Notes: generated by a model not told the origin, from the letters alone. DNA of 64,000 nucleotides from Rouxiella sp. S1S-2 (GCF_009208105.1 NZ_WFKL01000002.1:62001-126000); one strand, 5' to 3'. Shown: positions 17,828-27,929, counted from the first letter of the stretch. Made by a program: numbers and translations.

Positions 17828-19597
17828 TCACGCCTGAACCAGTGGGCCGGGGTTATTGATATATTGCTCACGAATGGCTTTGGCAGACCAATAGGCTAGA
17901 CCGGAAACAAGCGCTGTAGGGTTGGCATACTGATTTTGTGGAAAAGCGCTGGCTCCCATGACGAATACGTTGTGCACGTCCCAGGTTTGAAGATACCGAT
18001 TTACCACTGAAGTTTTTGGATTGCTGCCCATAATCGCGCCACCGGCATTGTGGGTGTTCGAATAATTCGGTGAGCTGGCAAAATGACTGTCCATCTTGAG
18101 CATGCTGTCGGAGTAATAGTCTGGCTTTAGATGCTTAGCTATCCCCTCCATCTTGCCCTTCACATACTGCAGCATCCGCAGATCGTTCTGGACATAGTCA
18201 TAAGTTACGCGCAGCAATGGCATGCCGTACTTGTCTTTATAGGTTGGATCCAAGTCCAGATAGTTAGTCTGTGTACCCATATTGGAGGCTTCGAGCTTTA
18301 TCGCCATAGAATGGCCATAGCTCTCTTTCAGCCCTTTTTTCCAGCCGCGACCCCAGCTCGGTGAAGTATTTTTTACCGGAGCAGCCATCGGCGTTCCTGT
18401 CGGCTGAGAACTGTAGATTTTTGCTCCACCAATGAAGCCCAGCTCCGCCGTTTTGATATTGCCGGTACCAAAATCTGTAATAACAATGCCGGTTGGTCCA
18501 GCTGTAGCGAAAGGGTTAAATTCAAGGTTGTCAAAAAACAACGTGAAACCACCACCGTATTGATGGGTATAGTTACGCCCTACAACACCTTTTTCGGTTA
18601 TTGGATCGTAAGGTTCGCCAATCCCAGAGTTTAACAACAGGCGGACATTGTTCAGCCCGAAGCTGGCCAGAATAACGATTTCTGCAGGCTGAAAAACTTC
18701 ATTGCCGTGCTCGTCGACGTAAGTGACGCCAGTTGCGGTCTTGCCGTCTGCATGTTTTTCCACGCGGATCACATTGGCATGGGTCTTGTAGTCAAAGTTT
18801 TCAAACTGTTTTAAGCGGTCGAGGATAGCGGTTTGCGGCGAAGCCTTCGAGTAATTCAGACAGGAATAGAATTGGCAGAAGCCGCAGTAGTTGCAGGGCG
18901 CAATTTGCTGGCCATAAGGGTTTGTGTAGGCCTGTGAAACCGCCGCTGATGGGATCGAGTAAGGGTGATAGCCCATCTCCATCGCCGCTTTGCGGAACAT
19001 GCTGCTGTTTAGGCTATCAATAAGCGGCGGGTTAGGGAAGGCGTTGGAGCGCGGGCCTTCAAAGGGATCGCCACCCGGAATAATTTGGCCGCGGACATTT
19101 CCTGCTTGACCCGAAGAGCCGCAAACTTGGTCGAAAAAGTCCAGATGCGGTTCAAGCTCATCCCATGAAATAGGGAAGTCATACAATCTCAGTTCTTTGT
19201 CGAGCTGCGACTTTTCGAAATTTTCACGCGCGTAGGTCGCCAACTGTAGATCGGTTGGCGTAGGACGAGTGATCATCGCCGTCCAGTGCAGGCCCGCACC
19301 TCCGACACCATCGCCGAGGCGGAAGGAGCCAAGTTCACGCATCGGCAGCGCGACTTCATTGAGATTATGGCGAGTGGTGAAGGCCGCTACCGCCGGACTT
19401 TGCATAATCTTGTGGCGTTTGGTGTATGCCAGTTCATCCGCCGGAATAGGGTAAGCAAATTCGGCGCTTGTACGATCTGCACCGCGCTCAAGTGCACGAA
19501 CTTTTAATCCAGCTTTAGCCAGCTCAATGCTTTGGATAGCACCGGTCCAACCCAGACCAACGACGACCACGTCTACGGGTTCATTAGTGATTTTCAT
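17828..19597 (-). CDS. Gluconate 2-dehydrogenase flavoprotein subunit (GMC)
   Basis: A 589-residue GMC oxidoreductase. The ADP-binding motif is VVVVGLGWTGAIQSIELAKA near the N-terminus, with a further FAD motif around GDGVGGAGLHWTAM. The C-terminal catalytic region has HNAGGAIMG and FPQNQYANPTALVSGLAYWS. A Cys cluster (CNYCGFCQFYSC) lies mid-protein. It oxidises gluconate to 2-ketogluconate in the periplasm, exported by riding with the Tat subunit. Middle gene of the operon, 10 bp before the cytochrome gene. Confidence 0.92.
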   Translation of the reverse strand: MKITNEPVDVVVVGLGWTGAIQSIELAKAGLKVRALERGADRTSAEFAYPIPADELAYTKRHKIMQSPAVAAFTTRHNLNEVALPMRELGSFRLGDGVGGAGLHWTAMITRPTPTDLQLATYARENFEKSQLDKELRLYDFPISWDELEPHLDFFDQVCGSSGQAGNVRGQIIPGGDPFEGPRSNAFPNPPLIDSLNSSMFRKAAMEMGYHPYSIPSAAVSQAYTNPYGQQIAPCNYCGFCQFYSCLNYSKASPQTAILDRLKQFENFDYKTHANVIRVEKHADGKTATGVTYVDEHGNEVFQPAEIVILASFGLNNVRLLLNSGIGEPYDPITEKGVVGRNYTHQYGGGFTLFFDNLEFNPFATAGPTGIVITDFGTGNIKTAELGFIGGAKIYSSQPTGTPMAAPVKNTSPSWGRGWKKGLKESYGHSMAIKLEASNMGTQTNYLDLDPTYKDKYGMPLLRVTYDYVQNDLRMLQYVKGKMEGIAKHLKPDYYSDSMLKMDSHFASSPNYSNTHNAGGAIMGSNPKTSVVNRYLQTWDVHNVFVMGASAFPQNQYANPTALVSGLAYWSAKAIREQYINNPGPLVQA

Positions 19598-19627
19598 GAA
19601 TTATCTACTCAAAAAGATAACAAAAGA

Positions 19628-20350
19628 TCAGGCCACGTCACCATTGAGGGAAACGGGGCCGATGGGGTATTTGACGTTGTGGATTTTGACCCACGTCGGA
19701 AAGCTCGCACGCGCGCCCGGGAAATTAATCATTACCCATGACGCCATGCCTTTATTGCCACCGTATTTGGGATCGGACAAATAACCTTCTTTCGTGTTTT
19801 CGAGCAGGCGGATGAAAAAATATTGTGCAGTTAAATCGGGTTCCCCGAATTCTGAAAAATCCACTTTGTTACTTTCAAGCGAGACTAATACTGCGTCTTG
19901 CTGCATAGGTGTCAACGAGGGAAAATCTTTATTATATTTCAGGCGGGTATGTTGATTGGTTAGTGCGATGCCTTTTTGATAAAGTACTTGCAACGGAAAC
20001 GGCAATTGATAGCCAAACAGTTTGCCTGCATGGCTGCTAAAAGGTCCGTTCATGTACCAGTCTTCTCCCTTGCCATAGGGGGTCAGCATCTGATTATCAA
20101 TGAAGACTGGGACGTGTGTTTCTAATGCGCCAGGGCCTTCTTCATCCTGCGGGATAAGACGATCACAGGCCGCTACGACAAACTGCCATTGTTCTTTTGA
20201 GAAAAACTTGGGTTGATAGGCGTTCAACTCATCAATCGGGGAGTTGACAGCGGCAAAAACGCTACTGATGCCACATTTCATCCCAAGTGATGCAATGCCA
20301 ATGAGAGAGCCAATGATGAATGGGCGTCTCCCGATACCGCTTTGTTTCAT
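19628..20350 (-). CDS. Gluconate 2-dehydrogenase subunit 3, Tat-exported
   Basis: A 240-residue small subunit starting MKQSGIGRRPFIIGSLIGIA, with a twin-arginine signal. The Gluconate_2-dh3 domain follows (ACDRLIPQDEEGPGALETHV and a C-terminal KGMASWVMINFPGARASFPT). It probably folds in the cytoplasm with the flavoprotein and carries it across the membrane. First gene of the operon, so the promoter lies in 20351-20450. Confidence 0.9.
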   Translation of the reverse strand: MKQSGIGRRPFIIGSLIGIASLGMKCGISSVFAAVNSPIDELNAYQPKFFSKEQWQFVVAACDRLIPQDEEGPGALETHVPVFIDNQMLTPYGKGEDWYMNGPFSSHAGKLFGYQLPFPLQVLYQKGIALTNQHTRLKYNKDFPSLTPMQQDAVLVSLESNKVDFSEFGEPDLTAQYFFIRLLENTKEGYLSDPKYGGNKGMASWVMINFPGARASFPTWVKIHNVKYPIGPVSLNGDVA

Positions 20351-20669
20351 TATTATTTACCAATCAGCCGTGCTTTATAATTATCAAGTTGCAGGTATTT
20401 ATTTGACCTGTTGCTTTGATGGTTCTTTGCACATCTATCGTGCATCCATCCTTGGCTCAACGTGGTTTATTTCCCTGAAAATGATGAGAACCGAGCGGTT
20501 CTATATCGAATGCGTTGAGTGTATGAAAATGTTTTATTAACTCGTCTTTCTTGTTGCGGTTTTGTAAGCGCACGTAGTATGACGGGTTGAAATTAGTGTT
20601 CAATGTCGTTTGATTATATAAAATATGTATATAATCAGGGGTGCAGTATTGTAGGTGTCTTTTTTCTTG
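20351..20669. other. Intergenic, promoter of the gluconate dehydrogenase genes
   Basis: About 320 bp with no gene. The segment next to 20350 is AT-rich and should hold the minus-strand promoter. A TATGTATATAATC stretch lies near 20623. Confidence 0.4.
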
Positions 20670-20719
20670 AAAAAAAAAGCACCGACCCATAAAAGTTGAA
20701 AACTTCTATGGGTTGGTGC
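20670..20719 (-). terminator. Strong terminator of the tartrate/glycerate operon
   Basis: Read on the minus strand, GCACCAACCCATAGAAG pairs with CTTTTATGGGTCGGTGC (two G-U or mismatch positions) and is followed by eight or nine U. It insulates the gluconate dehydrogenase operon from the upstream operon on the same strand. Confidence 0.92.
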
Positions 20720-20732
20720 CAAAGTACTTCCC

Positions 20733-21992
20733 TTAACTGATAAGTATTGCTCGAATATCATTCACATTGGTTAACGTTGGGCCGGTCGTCACCAGATCCC
20801 CTGTAGCATGGAAAAAGCTATAACTGTCGTGCTTCGCCAGATAGTCAGGGGCATGTAGGCCGACTTCGCTGCCACGGCTTATCGTATCGGGATAGATAAT
20901 CGCTCCAGCTGCGTCTTCCGTGCCGTCTATCCCGTCAGTATCCCCTGCGATAGCCCAGATGCCCTCTTGCGCTTCCAACGCACAGGCGAGGCTTAGTAAA
21001 AATTCTGTGTTACGCCCCCCTTTGCCTGCGAAGCCCGTCACGGTAACTGTTGTTTCCCCTCCGGAGAGTAATACCGCCGGTTTTTTCACAGGATGACCAT
21101 ACAATTTTACCGACCGTGCAATACCTGCCATCACTATACCCAGCTCACGACTTTCCCCCTCAAGCGCATCGCCTAGAATCAACGGCATAATGCCGTGTCT
21201 GCGTGCGGCCTCTGCCGCGGCTTTAAGCGCCATCGCCGGTGTTGCAATAAGCCGCGAATCGGATTGGGCCGCCGGTGAAAGATACGCTTCCTGCTTTGCC
21301 AACAAGGCATTTCTAATCTCTGGAGAGACCGGTATGTTATAGCGCATGAGGACGGCTAGTGCCTGCTCGGGGGTGCTGGTATCCGCGACAGTCGGGCCAG
21401 AAGCGACATCAGAAGGATTATCGCCAGGCACATCGCTTATAATTAATGACACTACGCGTGCAGGCGCCGCCATCGATGCCAGTTTCCCCCCTTTAATGGC
21501 TGATAAATGACGCCGGACCAAATTCATCTCACGAATATTTGCTCCGCTGAGTAGCAGTGATTGGGTGATTTTCTGTTTATCGGCCAAATTCAGTCCGCTG
21601 ATGGGCAACGCCATCAATGCCGAGCCGCCTCCTGATATCAATGCCAGCACTAAATCGTCAGACGTTAAGTGTCGAACGGCTTCGGCAATCATCATCGCCG
21701 CGACCTCACTCATAGAATCGGAAACAGGATGCGCTGCCTCAAGAATGCGTATGCGACCAGCCGGGACTGCATGACCGTAGCGTGTCACAACCACACCAGA
21801 TAAATCGACGTCTGGCCAGGCAGCATCTACCGCCGCCGCCATCGCTGCCGACGCCTTGCCTGCGCCAATGACCACACAACGACCGCGTGGTTTTTCTGGC
21901 ATGGAGAGGGGGACGACAGGCCCCGGGAGGGCACTGTCGATGGCGGCGTGAAAGATATCCTGCAGTACAACTGCAGCATCTTTATTGTCCAT
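20733..21992 (-). CDS. ttuD: Glycerate 2-kinase (MOFRL/TtuD family)
   Basis: A 419-residue member of the glycerate kinase type II/MOFRL family, once annotated hydroxypyruvate reductase in tartrate clusters. It phosphorylates D-glycerate to 2-phosphoglycerate. Visible motifs: VVIGAGKASAAMAAA (residues 40-54), LALISGGGSALMALP and the C-terminal GGRNTEFLLSLA plus AGDTDGIDGTEDAAG. Two bases after the stop of the upstream dehydrogenase gene, whose decarboxylation product is glycerate, so the two steps are coupled. Cytoplasmic. Confidence 0.9.
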   Translation of the reverse strand: MDNKDAAVVLQDIFHAAIDSALPGPVVPLSMPEKPRGRCVVIGAGKASAAMAAAVDAAWPDVDLSGVVVTRYGHAVPAGRIRILEAAHPVSDSMSEVAAMMIAEAVRHLTSDDLVLALISGGGSALMALPISGLNLADKQKITQSLLLSGANIREMNLVRRHLSAIKGGKLASMAAPARVVSLIISDVPGDNPSDVASGPTVADTSTPEQALAVLMRYNIPVSPEIRNALLAKQEAYLSPAAQSDSRLIATPAMALKAAAEAARRHGIMPLILGDALEGESRELGIVMAGIARSVKLYGHPVKKPAVLLSGGETTVTVTGFAGKGGRNTEFLLSLACALEAQEGIWAIAGDTDGIDGTEDAAGAIIYPDTISRGSEVGLHAPDYLAKHDSYSFFHATGDLVTTGPTLTNVNDIRAILIS

Positions 21993-21994
21993 AA

Positions 21995-23083
21995 TTAAAC
22001 AGTCTCAGTAACCGGAGTCGTGCTTTCGATAAACGCAACGACGGCGCGTGTTACGTCCGCAGTGTTGGCTTTGCCGCCCACGTCTGGCGTAAGGAAACCC
22101 TTCGAACACGCGTGTTCTATACCTTGCATAATACGGTCTGCTGCTTCTTTTTCACCAAGGTGTTCAAGCATTTGTGCTGCGGTCCAGAAGGTAGCAATTG
22201 GGTTGGCGATGCCTTTGCCGGTAATGTCGAACGCCGAACCATGAATAGGCTCAAACATTGACGGGAAACGGCGTTCAGGGTCGATGTTAGCGGTTGGAGC
22301 CACACCCAGACTACCCGCCAGTGCACCGGCCAAATCGGAAAGGATATCGGCATGCAAGTTCGTGGCGACGATGGTATCCAGCGTTTTTGGATGAAGAGTC
22401 ATGCGGTGGGTCATCGCATCAACCAGCATTTTGTCCCATTTAACATCTGGAAACTCGAGTGCCACTTCTGCGGCTATTTCATCCCACATCACCATGCCAT
22501 GCCGCTGGGCGTTAGACTTGGTCACTACGGTCAGGAATTTACGCGGACGAGACTGCGCCAATTTGAATGCGTAACGCATGATGCGTGTCACGCCAACGCG
22601 AGTGAAAATTGCCACTTCAGTTCCCACCTCTTCTGGCAGGCCTCTGTGTGCACGGCCGCCGTTGCCCGAATATTCACCTTCAGAGTTCTCACGCACAATT
22701 ACCCAATCTAAATCACCAGGACCGCAGTTGCGCAGCGGCGGCGTGATGCCGGGCAGAATTTTGGTTGGACGCACGTTGGCGTACTGATCAAATCCCTGAC
22801 AAATCGGCAGGCGTAAACCCCACAGCGTGATATGGTCAGGTACATCAGGTGCACCTACTGCGCCGAAGAAAACGGCATCAAATTTTTTCAGCTGATCGAG
22901 ACCGTTTTCAGGCATCATCACACCATTGGCTTTGTAATAGTCTGAACCCCAGTCAAAAGTTTTAATATCAAACTTGAGCTGTTTGTTTTGACGTTCCAAG
23001 GCGCGAAGCACCTCAATGCCCGCAGAGATAACTTCTGGACCGATACCATCGGCTGGAATGGCTGCTATTGAATATTGACGCAT
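21995..23083 (-). CDS. ttuC: Tartrate dehydrogenase/decarboxylase
   Basis: A 362-residue beta-decarboxylating dehydrogenase of the isocitrate/isopropylmalate fold, TtuC/DmlA type. NAD+- and metal-dependent, it converts tartrate to oxaloglycolate or glycerate and may also act on D-malate. Motifs: AIPADGIGPEV at the N-terminus, WVIVRENSEGEYSGNGGR, VTKSNAQRHGMVMWDE and NLHADILSDLAGALAGSLG. Full length. Preceded by the transporter gene and followed by the glycerate kinase, so the operon is import, oxidation, phosphorylation. Confidence 0.9.
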   Translation of the reverse strand: MRQYSIAAIPADGIGPEVISAGIEVLRALERQNKQLKFDIKTFDWGSDYYKANGVMMPENGLDQLKKFDAVFFGAVGAPDVPDHITLWGLRLPICQGFDQYANVRPTKILPGITPPLRNCGPGDLDWVIVRENSEGEYSGNGGRAHRGLPEEVGTEVAIFTRVGVTRIMRYAFKLAQSRPRKFLTVVTKSNAQRHGMVMWDEIAAEVALEFPDVKWDKMLVDAMTHRMTLHPKTLDTIVATNLHADILSDLAGALAGSLGVAPTANIDPERRFPSMFEPIHGSAFDITGKGIANPIATFWTAAQMLEHLGEKEAADRIMQGIEHACSKGFLTPDVGGKANTADVTRAVVAFIESTTPVTETV

Positions 23084-23101
23084 GTTCTATCTCCAAAATT
23101 T

Positions 23102-24409
23102 TTAGTGTGATTTAGGGTGAGGAAGGGTTATATCGCTTTGTGTTTTAGTCCGTGCAGCGAGTATTAAGACGACGATTGCAGAAATGAGCAGCAGGCCACC
23201 TACGAAATAAAGCCCATAGGTAAACGACCCGGTATATTCCTTGATAATCCCGATCATCATCGGGCCAACAAAACCACCGAGATTACCAATGGAGTTGATG
23301 GCGGCGATACCTGCGGCGGCCGCAGGACCGCTTAGAAACAGTGTTGGCATGCTCCAAAGAGGTGGTTTTGATGCGCTAATTCCTATGTTAACTAAGGTCA
23401 GCGCGAGGATTACCGTTAGCATCGTGCTGGCATTTCCCGCGAAGAACAGCCCAACGGCGGCCAGAATGCAGGCACTGATGACGTGCCAGTTCCTTTCACC
23501 GGCGCGGTCAGAGTGACGGGCCCACAGCACCATTGCAATGACACCAAACACTGCCGGTACGGCGTTAAGAAAGCCGATTTCCAGAGAGGAAACGCCTAAG
23601 GTATGGATGATTTGTGGTGACCAGATACCCAACGTATATAAACCCGCAGAGGTACCGAAATAAACCAGCGCGAGGGCAAGTACACGCTTATCGGCCAAGC
23701 CACGCCATGCACTTTGATGTTTGACGCCAGACCTATTAACTTGCTCTGCATGCATGGTGTTTTGCAGCCATTCACGCTCTTCATCGTCAAGCCACCGAGC
23801 CTTTTCTGGCCGATCGGTTAGGTAGAAAAGAACGACGACACCTAATATTAGCGCCGGAATTGCTTCAATAAAGAACATCCATTGCCAACCTGCATAGCCC
23901 ATCATGCCGTGCATTTCCAGCAGTGCCCCGGACAATGGCGATCCGAGAACCGTTGAAAGGGGGGCGGCAGCCATAAATATGGCAGTAACCTGAGCACGAC
24001 GGGTTGCAGGAAACCAATAGCTCAGATAAAGGATGATGCCCGGGAAGAATCCTGCTTCTGCGACACCAAGCAAAAATCTCAGCACATAGAAACTAGTGGT
24101 CCCCTGAACGAATGCCATACAGCCGGAGACAAGCCCCCAAGTGATCATGACGCGGGCAATCCATATCCTGGCACCGACTTTGTGCAGAATAAGATTGGAG
24201 GGAACTTCAAAAAGAAAATAACCTATAAAAAATATTCCTGCGCCTAAGCCGAATACAGTAGGTGAAAATCCGAGGTCTTTATTCATGGTCAGTGCGGCGA
24301 AGCCGATATTGACCCTATCTATAAAAGCAATGAAATACAGGAGCATGATAAAGGGCACGATACGTAATGTGACTTTACGCATCACCCTTTTTTCTAAGTG
24401 ATTATTCAT
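23102..24409 (-). CDS. ttuB: MFS anion/tartrate transporter (TtuB-like)
   Basis: A 435-residue 12-helix MFS protein of the anion:cation symporter family. Helices start at VTLRIVPFIMLLYFIAFIDR. The signature GYFLFEVPSNLILHKVGARI and the WFPATRRAQVTAIF segment are clear. It probably imports tartrate or a related hydroxy-dicarboxylate by proton symport. First gene of the minus-strand operon, divergent from the LysR regulator. Substrate is inferred from the operon. Confidence 0.87.
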   Translation of the reverse strand: MNNHLEKRVMRKVTLRIVPFIMLLYFIAFIDRVNIGFAALTMNKDLGFSPTVFGLGAGIFFIGYFLFEVPSNLILHKVGARIWIARVMITWGLVSGCMAFVQGTTSFYVLRFLLGVAEAGFFPGIILYLSYWFPATRRAQVTAIFMAAAPLSTVLGSPLSGALLEMHGMMGYAGWQWMFFIEAIPALILGVVVLFYLTDRPEKARWLDDEEREWLQNTMHAEQVNRSGVKHQSAWRGLADKRVLALALVYFGTSAGLYTLGIWSPQIIHTLGVSSLEIGFLNAVPAVFGVIAMVLWARHSDRAGERNWHVISACILAAVGLFFAGNASTMLTVILALTLVNIGISASKPPLWSMPTLFLSGPAAAAGIAAINSIGNLGGFVGPMMIGIIKEYTGSFTYGLYFVGGLLLISAIVVLILAARTKTQSDITLPHPKSH

Positions 24410-24534
24410 ATGAGGTTATCCTCTATAGAGTGTAGGGTATGTTATTATTTTGTAATCACAGTCTCAGTATGCCGAGTTAAGCGGCGTTATCATCAGGGCT
24501 GATTTATATAAATTAGTGATACAATCGAGGGTGT
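24410..24534. promoter_or_regulatory. Divergent control region of the tartrate operon
   Basis: A 125-bp gap between transporter and LysR genes. ATCAGGGCTGAT near 24491 is a short dyad with the T-N11-A flavour of LysR binding sites. Exact promoter positions are not assigned. Confidence 0.5.
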
Positions 24535-25443
24535 ATGGAGTTAAATCAGCTGAGGTGTTTTATTGCTGTTGCGCAGGAGTTACATTTTGGCCGAGCTGCC
24601 CAAAAAATGGACATGATGCCTGCTTCTTTTGGCCGTTTTATAAGGCTTCTTGAGGAGGAGTTGGGATTGAGATTGCTGAATCGTTCCACGCGTAATGTCT
24701 CTCTGACCAAAGAAGGCGTGATGTTTCTCGAAGAAGCAGTGAAAATAGTTTCATTGGCCGATCAGTTATCGAAAAAATTTAAAATGATTGGCCAAAAAAT
24801 AAAGCATCCGTTGAGAATTGGTGCAATGGACAGCGCCGCTTCAGGATTGTTGCCGAAACTTTTAAATATATATCGGCAATCACATCCCGATGCAGATATT
24901 CATTTGCAGGAAGATAAAAGTATTAATCTTATTCCGCGTCTGAAGTCAGGATGGCTGGATGCGATATTTGTCCGGCCGCCCGAGAAATATGATTCAGCTA
25001 TCGAATTTAAATTGATTACCCACGAAAATTGCGCGCTTGCTGTCCCTTTAAACCACCGCTTGGCAGAAAAAGAGAGTGTGTCGGTTTATGATTTTAACGA
25101 TGAAGCAATGATTTTACCCGAACGAAGATTGCGTCCCCACAGCCATGACCTCACGATGACTATTTTCCGAGCCGAGGGTTTTCAGCCAAAAATATCCCAA
25201 TATGCTGATGAGAAGCACACGATTGTTAATCTGGTCTCTGCTGGACTGGGGATTGCTATCGTTCCTGCTTATTTGAAAGGTCAGAGCTTTCCAGGTGTGA
25301 AATACATTAATTTAGAAGTAGCTGAGAAAGTGGGGGGGCTCCCACTTAGCGTGGCTTGGATGAAGGGAAACACTGATGGTAATCTTGAGGATTTACTCGC
25401 ACTACTCGATAAGAATCATCAACTACTGGTGAAAGATTTATAA
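24535..25443 (+). CDS. ttuA: LysR family regulator of the tartrate operon
   Basis: A 302-residue LTTR. The HTH is at residues 1-60 (MELNQLRCFIAVAQELHFGR and RLLNRSTRNVSLTKEG), followed by the periplasmic-binding-fold effector domain (LRIGAMDSAASGLLPKLL; GLGIAIVPAYL). Divergent from the transporter gene, which it most likely activates in response to tartrate or a metabolite. The gene symbol is by context only. Confidence 0.85.
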   Translation: MELNQLRCFIAVAQELHFGRAAQKMDMMPASFGRFIRLLEEELGLRLLNRSTRNVSLTKEGVMFLEEAVKIVSLADQLSKKFKMIGQKIKHPLRIGAMDSAASGLLPKLLNIYRQSHPDADIHLQEDKSINLIPRLKSGWLDAIFVRPPEKYDSAIEFKLITHENCALAVPLNHRLAEKESVSVYDFNDEAMILPERRLRPHSHDLTMTIFRAEGFQPKISQYADEKHTIVNLVSAGLGIAIVPAYLKGQSFPGVKYINLEVAEKVGGLPLSVAWMKGNTDGNLEDLLALLDKNHQLLVKDL

Positions 25444-25517
25444 TTGAGGAGCAATTAAGAACGCGTAGATTACTTTGCGTATTTGAATCGCCCCTCAGAT
25501 TGTTTAGCTACAACGAA

Positions 25518-27917
25518 TTAAGATTTCTCGGGCAGGGCATAGGCAATGACATAGTCGCCTTCCGGGGTCATCATACCGTGATGACCGCCCGCCATGATAA
25601 TCACAAACTGGCGTCCGTTCACCTCGTATGTCATCGGTGTCGCCTGTCCGCCTGCTGGCAGTGAGTCCTTCCACAATGTATTACCGGTTTTCACATCAAT
25701 TGCACGCAGATAATCATCGGTTGTTGCGCCAATGAAAGCCAGTCCACTGGTGGTGGTCAACACACCACCATTGTTCGGCAGACCAATTTCAATCGGTAGC
25801 ATGGAATGCAGGCCCCATGGTCCATTTTTCTCCGCCGTACCTAGAGGACGATCCCACAGTGTTTTGCCCGTGCCGAGATCGATAGCCTTAATCATTCCGA
25901 AGGGCGGCTGTTTGCAGATAACGCCGATGTTGGAGACCCAACCGGTATTGACGTCCTGCCCATATGGCAAGCCTGCTTGCGGGCGGTTACGGCCTGGAGG
26001 AGGATTTTTATAGCGCGAATCACCCATCCAGAATACGCCGAGAGCGTCATCTACAGCGCGTGGTACCAGCTTAGAGTAGCTAGGTAAGTCGTTATAGTTC
26101 TCTATAATTACACCGTTATGTACGTCAACTGAGATGCTGCCCCAGTCAGAACCACCGTTATTACCAGGATATTCAATCCAGGGTTTATTGGCGCTCGGCG
26201 GGGTAAAAATGCCCTGATAGTTGGCGGCGCGGTATTGAATACGGCACACCAATTGGTCTATAGGCGATATCCCCCACATCATTTTTTCGGTCAAATTCGG
26301 TTTCTGCGTGTGGCTATACAGTGAACGCCGCTGAGTTGGCGCGCGCTCTGCGGGCTCAACGCCGCCCTGTGGTACCGATTGGTCGTCAACCTTATGCAGT
26401 GGCTCGCCGGTACGACGGTCAAGCACCCACAGGTCGCCCTGCTTGGTGGTGACAATCAGCGCGGGTACTGGACCTTTAGCAGTAGGGAAGTCGACCAGGC
26501 TCGGCTGGGCCGGCGTGTCGTAATCCCACACATCATTTTTAACAAACTGATAAACCCAGCGCGGCTTTCCTGTAGTAACGTCCAGAGCGGTAATGCCCGA
26601 ACTGTATTTACGCTCTTCAGGCATACGCGTGGAGCTGTAATAGTCACCAGCCGAGTTGGCCATCGGCAAATAGATAAGCCCCAACTTCTCGTCACCCACT
26701 GCTGTCGACCACATGTTTGGTGTGCCAAGAGAATAGGTTTTGCCTTCGGCAGGAATGGTCTTGATCTCCGGCTGTTCCATGTCCCAGGCAAAGCGCATCT
26801 GGCCAGTCACAGCGTCGTAACCACGTACGACCCCTGAAGGTGCAGAACGAAGCTGTCCGTCCATGACCTGCTGACCGGATACTACAATACCGCGAACGAT
26901 AGTCGGCGCTGCGGTGATCGAGACGATGCCCGCAGGCCAATTACCCAACCCTTGCATTAAATCGACAAAGCCGTGATTGCCGAAGTCCTCGCAAAGTTGA
27001 CCGGTATGAGCATCAACCGCCACAATTTTGGCGTCTAAAGTACCGACAATAATACGTGCGGCGCACATTTTACCTGCCTGCGCCTGTGGATTGGCATAAT
27101 ACGACACCCCGCGGCAGGCTGAGTTAGGCGGAGAAAATTCTGCAGGGGTCTTTGGGTCGAACATCCAAATCTGTTTTCCGCTGGCCGCATTAACGGCGAA
27201 AATTTTATGTCTAATGGTACACCCGTAAACTGTATCGCCAACCTTGATAGGCGTCAGCTCATTGCCAAAATTAGGACTGTGATCCTCGCCGGTACGGTAG
27301 GTCCAGACGCGATGTAGTTGACTCACATTTGCTGGCGTAATCTGCGACAGTGCTGAGAAACGCTGTGCGCCGTGGCCACCGCCGTAGGTCGGCCAATCTT
27401 GCGAAGCAGGTTTAGTTACCTCGTCAAAATAGCTGCCAGGTTGTGTGGTTGCCGTTTCGACGGAGTAAGGCTTTTGCGCCAACGGCACGGCAACACCCAA
27501 GCCGGCGACGGTAAACACGAAAAGCGCCACGCCGTAACGCCGATAGGCTTTTTTATCTTCCGAACTGCGGGCAGGCATGAGTAATACAGCAAACAGCAAG
27601 AACAGTAATGGCAGATCCAGACGCGGTACTAACGCCCAACCATTGAGCCCTGATTCCCACAGTGCCCATACGAGAGTGGCGATAAAACTCAAAATATACA
27701 GATAGATGCCTGAACTCCGCCGCAATAACGTCAGCAGTCCGGATAGCAACCAAACTCCCCCGATAATCAGATAATAGGGACTGCCATGCAGCCTAACCAG
27801 TTTGAATCCAAGTGACGCGAGTACTGCACCTGCGATGATCAGTAGAACCCCAAACCCCAGCATGCCCAATTTATGAATAGGTGAATGCCTTACACTTCCT
27901 TCGTTAGATGAATTCAT
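25518..27917 (-). CDS. gcd: Membrane PQQ-dependent glucose/quinate dehydrogenase
   Basis: About 799 residues. Five N-terminal membrane helices (up to about residue 150) anchor an eight-bladed PQQ propeller in the periplasm. Motifs: DWPTYGGGHGAQRFSALSQI at the domain start, the catalytic Asp in KNDVWDYDTPAQPSLVD, and repeated W-docking segments such as GVLTTTSGLAFIGATTDDYL. It oxidises aldoses (glucose to gluconolactone) and feeds ubiquinone. Quinate or shikimate specificity cannot be excluded. ATG at 27917; a TTG four codons upstream is possible. Together with the gluconate dehydrogenase genes it predicts direct periplasmic oxidation of glucose to 2-ketogluconate. Confidence 0.9.
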   Translation of the reverse strand: MNSSNEGSVRHSPIHKLGMLGFGVLLIIAGAVLASLGFKLVRLHGSPYYLIIGGVWLLSGLLTLLRRSSGIYLYILSFIATLVWALWESGLNGWALVPRLDLPLLFLLFAVLLMPARSSEDKKAYRRYGVALFVFTVAGLGVAVPLAQKPYSVETATTQPGSYFDEVTKPASQDWPTYGGGHGAQRFSALSQITPANVSQLHRVWTYRTGEDHSPNFGNELTPIKVGDTVYGCTIRHKIFAVNAASGKQIWMFDPKTPAEFSPPNSACRGVSYYANPQAQAGKMCAARIIVGTLDAKIVAVDAHTGQLCEDFGNHGFVDLMQGLGNWPAGIVSITAAPTIVRGIVVSGQQVMDGQLRSAPSGVVRGYDAVTGQMRFAWDMEQPEIKTIPAEGKTYSLGTPNMWSTAVGDEKLGLIYLPMANSAGDYYSSTRMPEERKYSSGITALDVTTGKPRWVYQFVKNDVWDYDTPAQPSLVDFPTAKGPVPALIVTTKQGDLWVLDRRTGEPLHKVDDQSVPQGGVEPAERAPTQRRSLYSHTQKPNLTEKMMWGISPIDQLVCRIQYRAANYQGIFTPPSANKPWIEYPGNNGGSDWGSISVDVHNGVIIENYNDLPSYSKLVPRAVDDALGVFWMGDSRYKNPPPGRNRPQAGLPYGQDVNTGWVSNIGVICKQPPFGMIKAIDLGTGKTLWDRPLGTAEKNGPWGLHSMLPIEIGLPNNGGVLTTTSGLAFIGATTDDYLRAIDVKTGNTLWKDSLPAGGQATPMTYEVNGRQFVIIMAGGHHGMMTPEGDYVIAYALPEKS

Positions 27918-27929
27918 TGATAAACTCAA

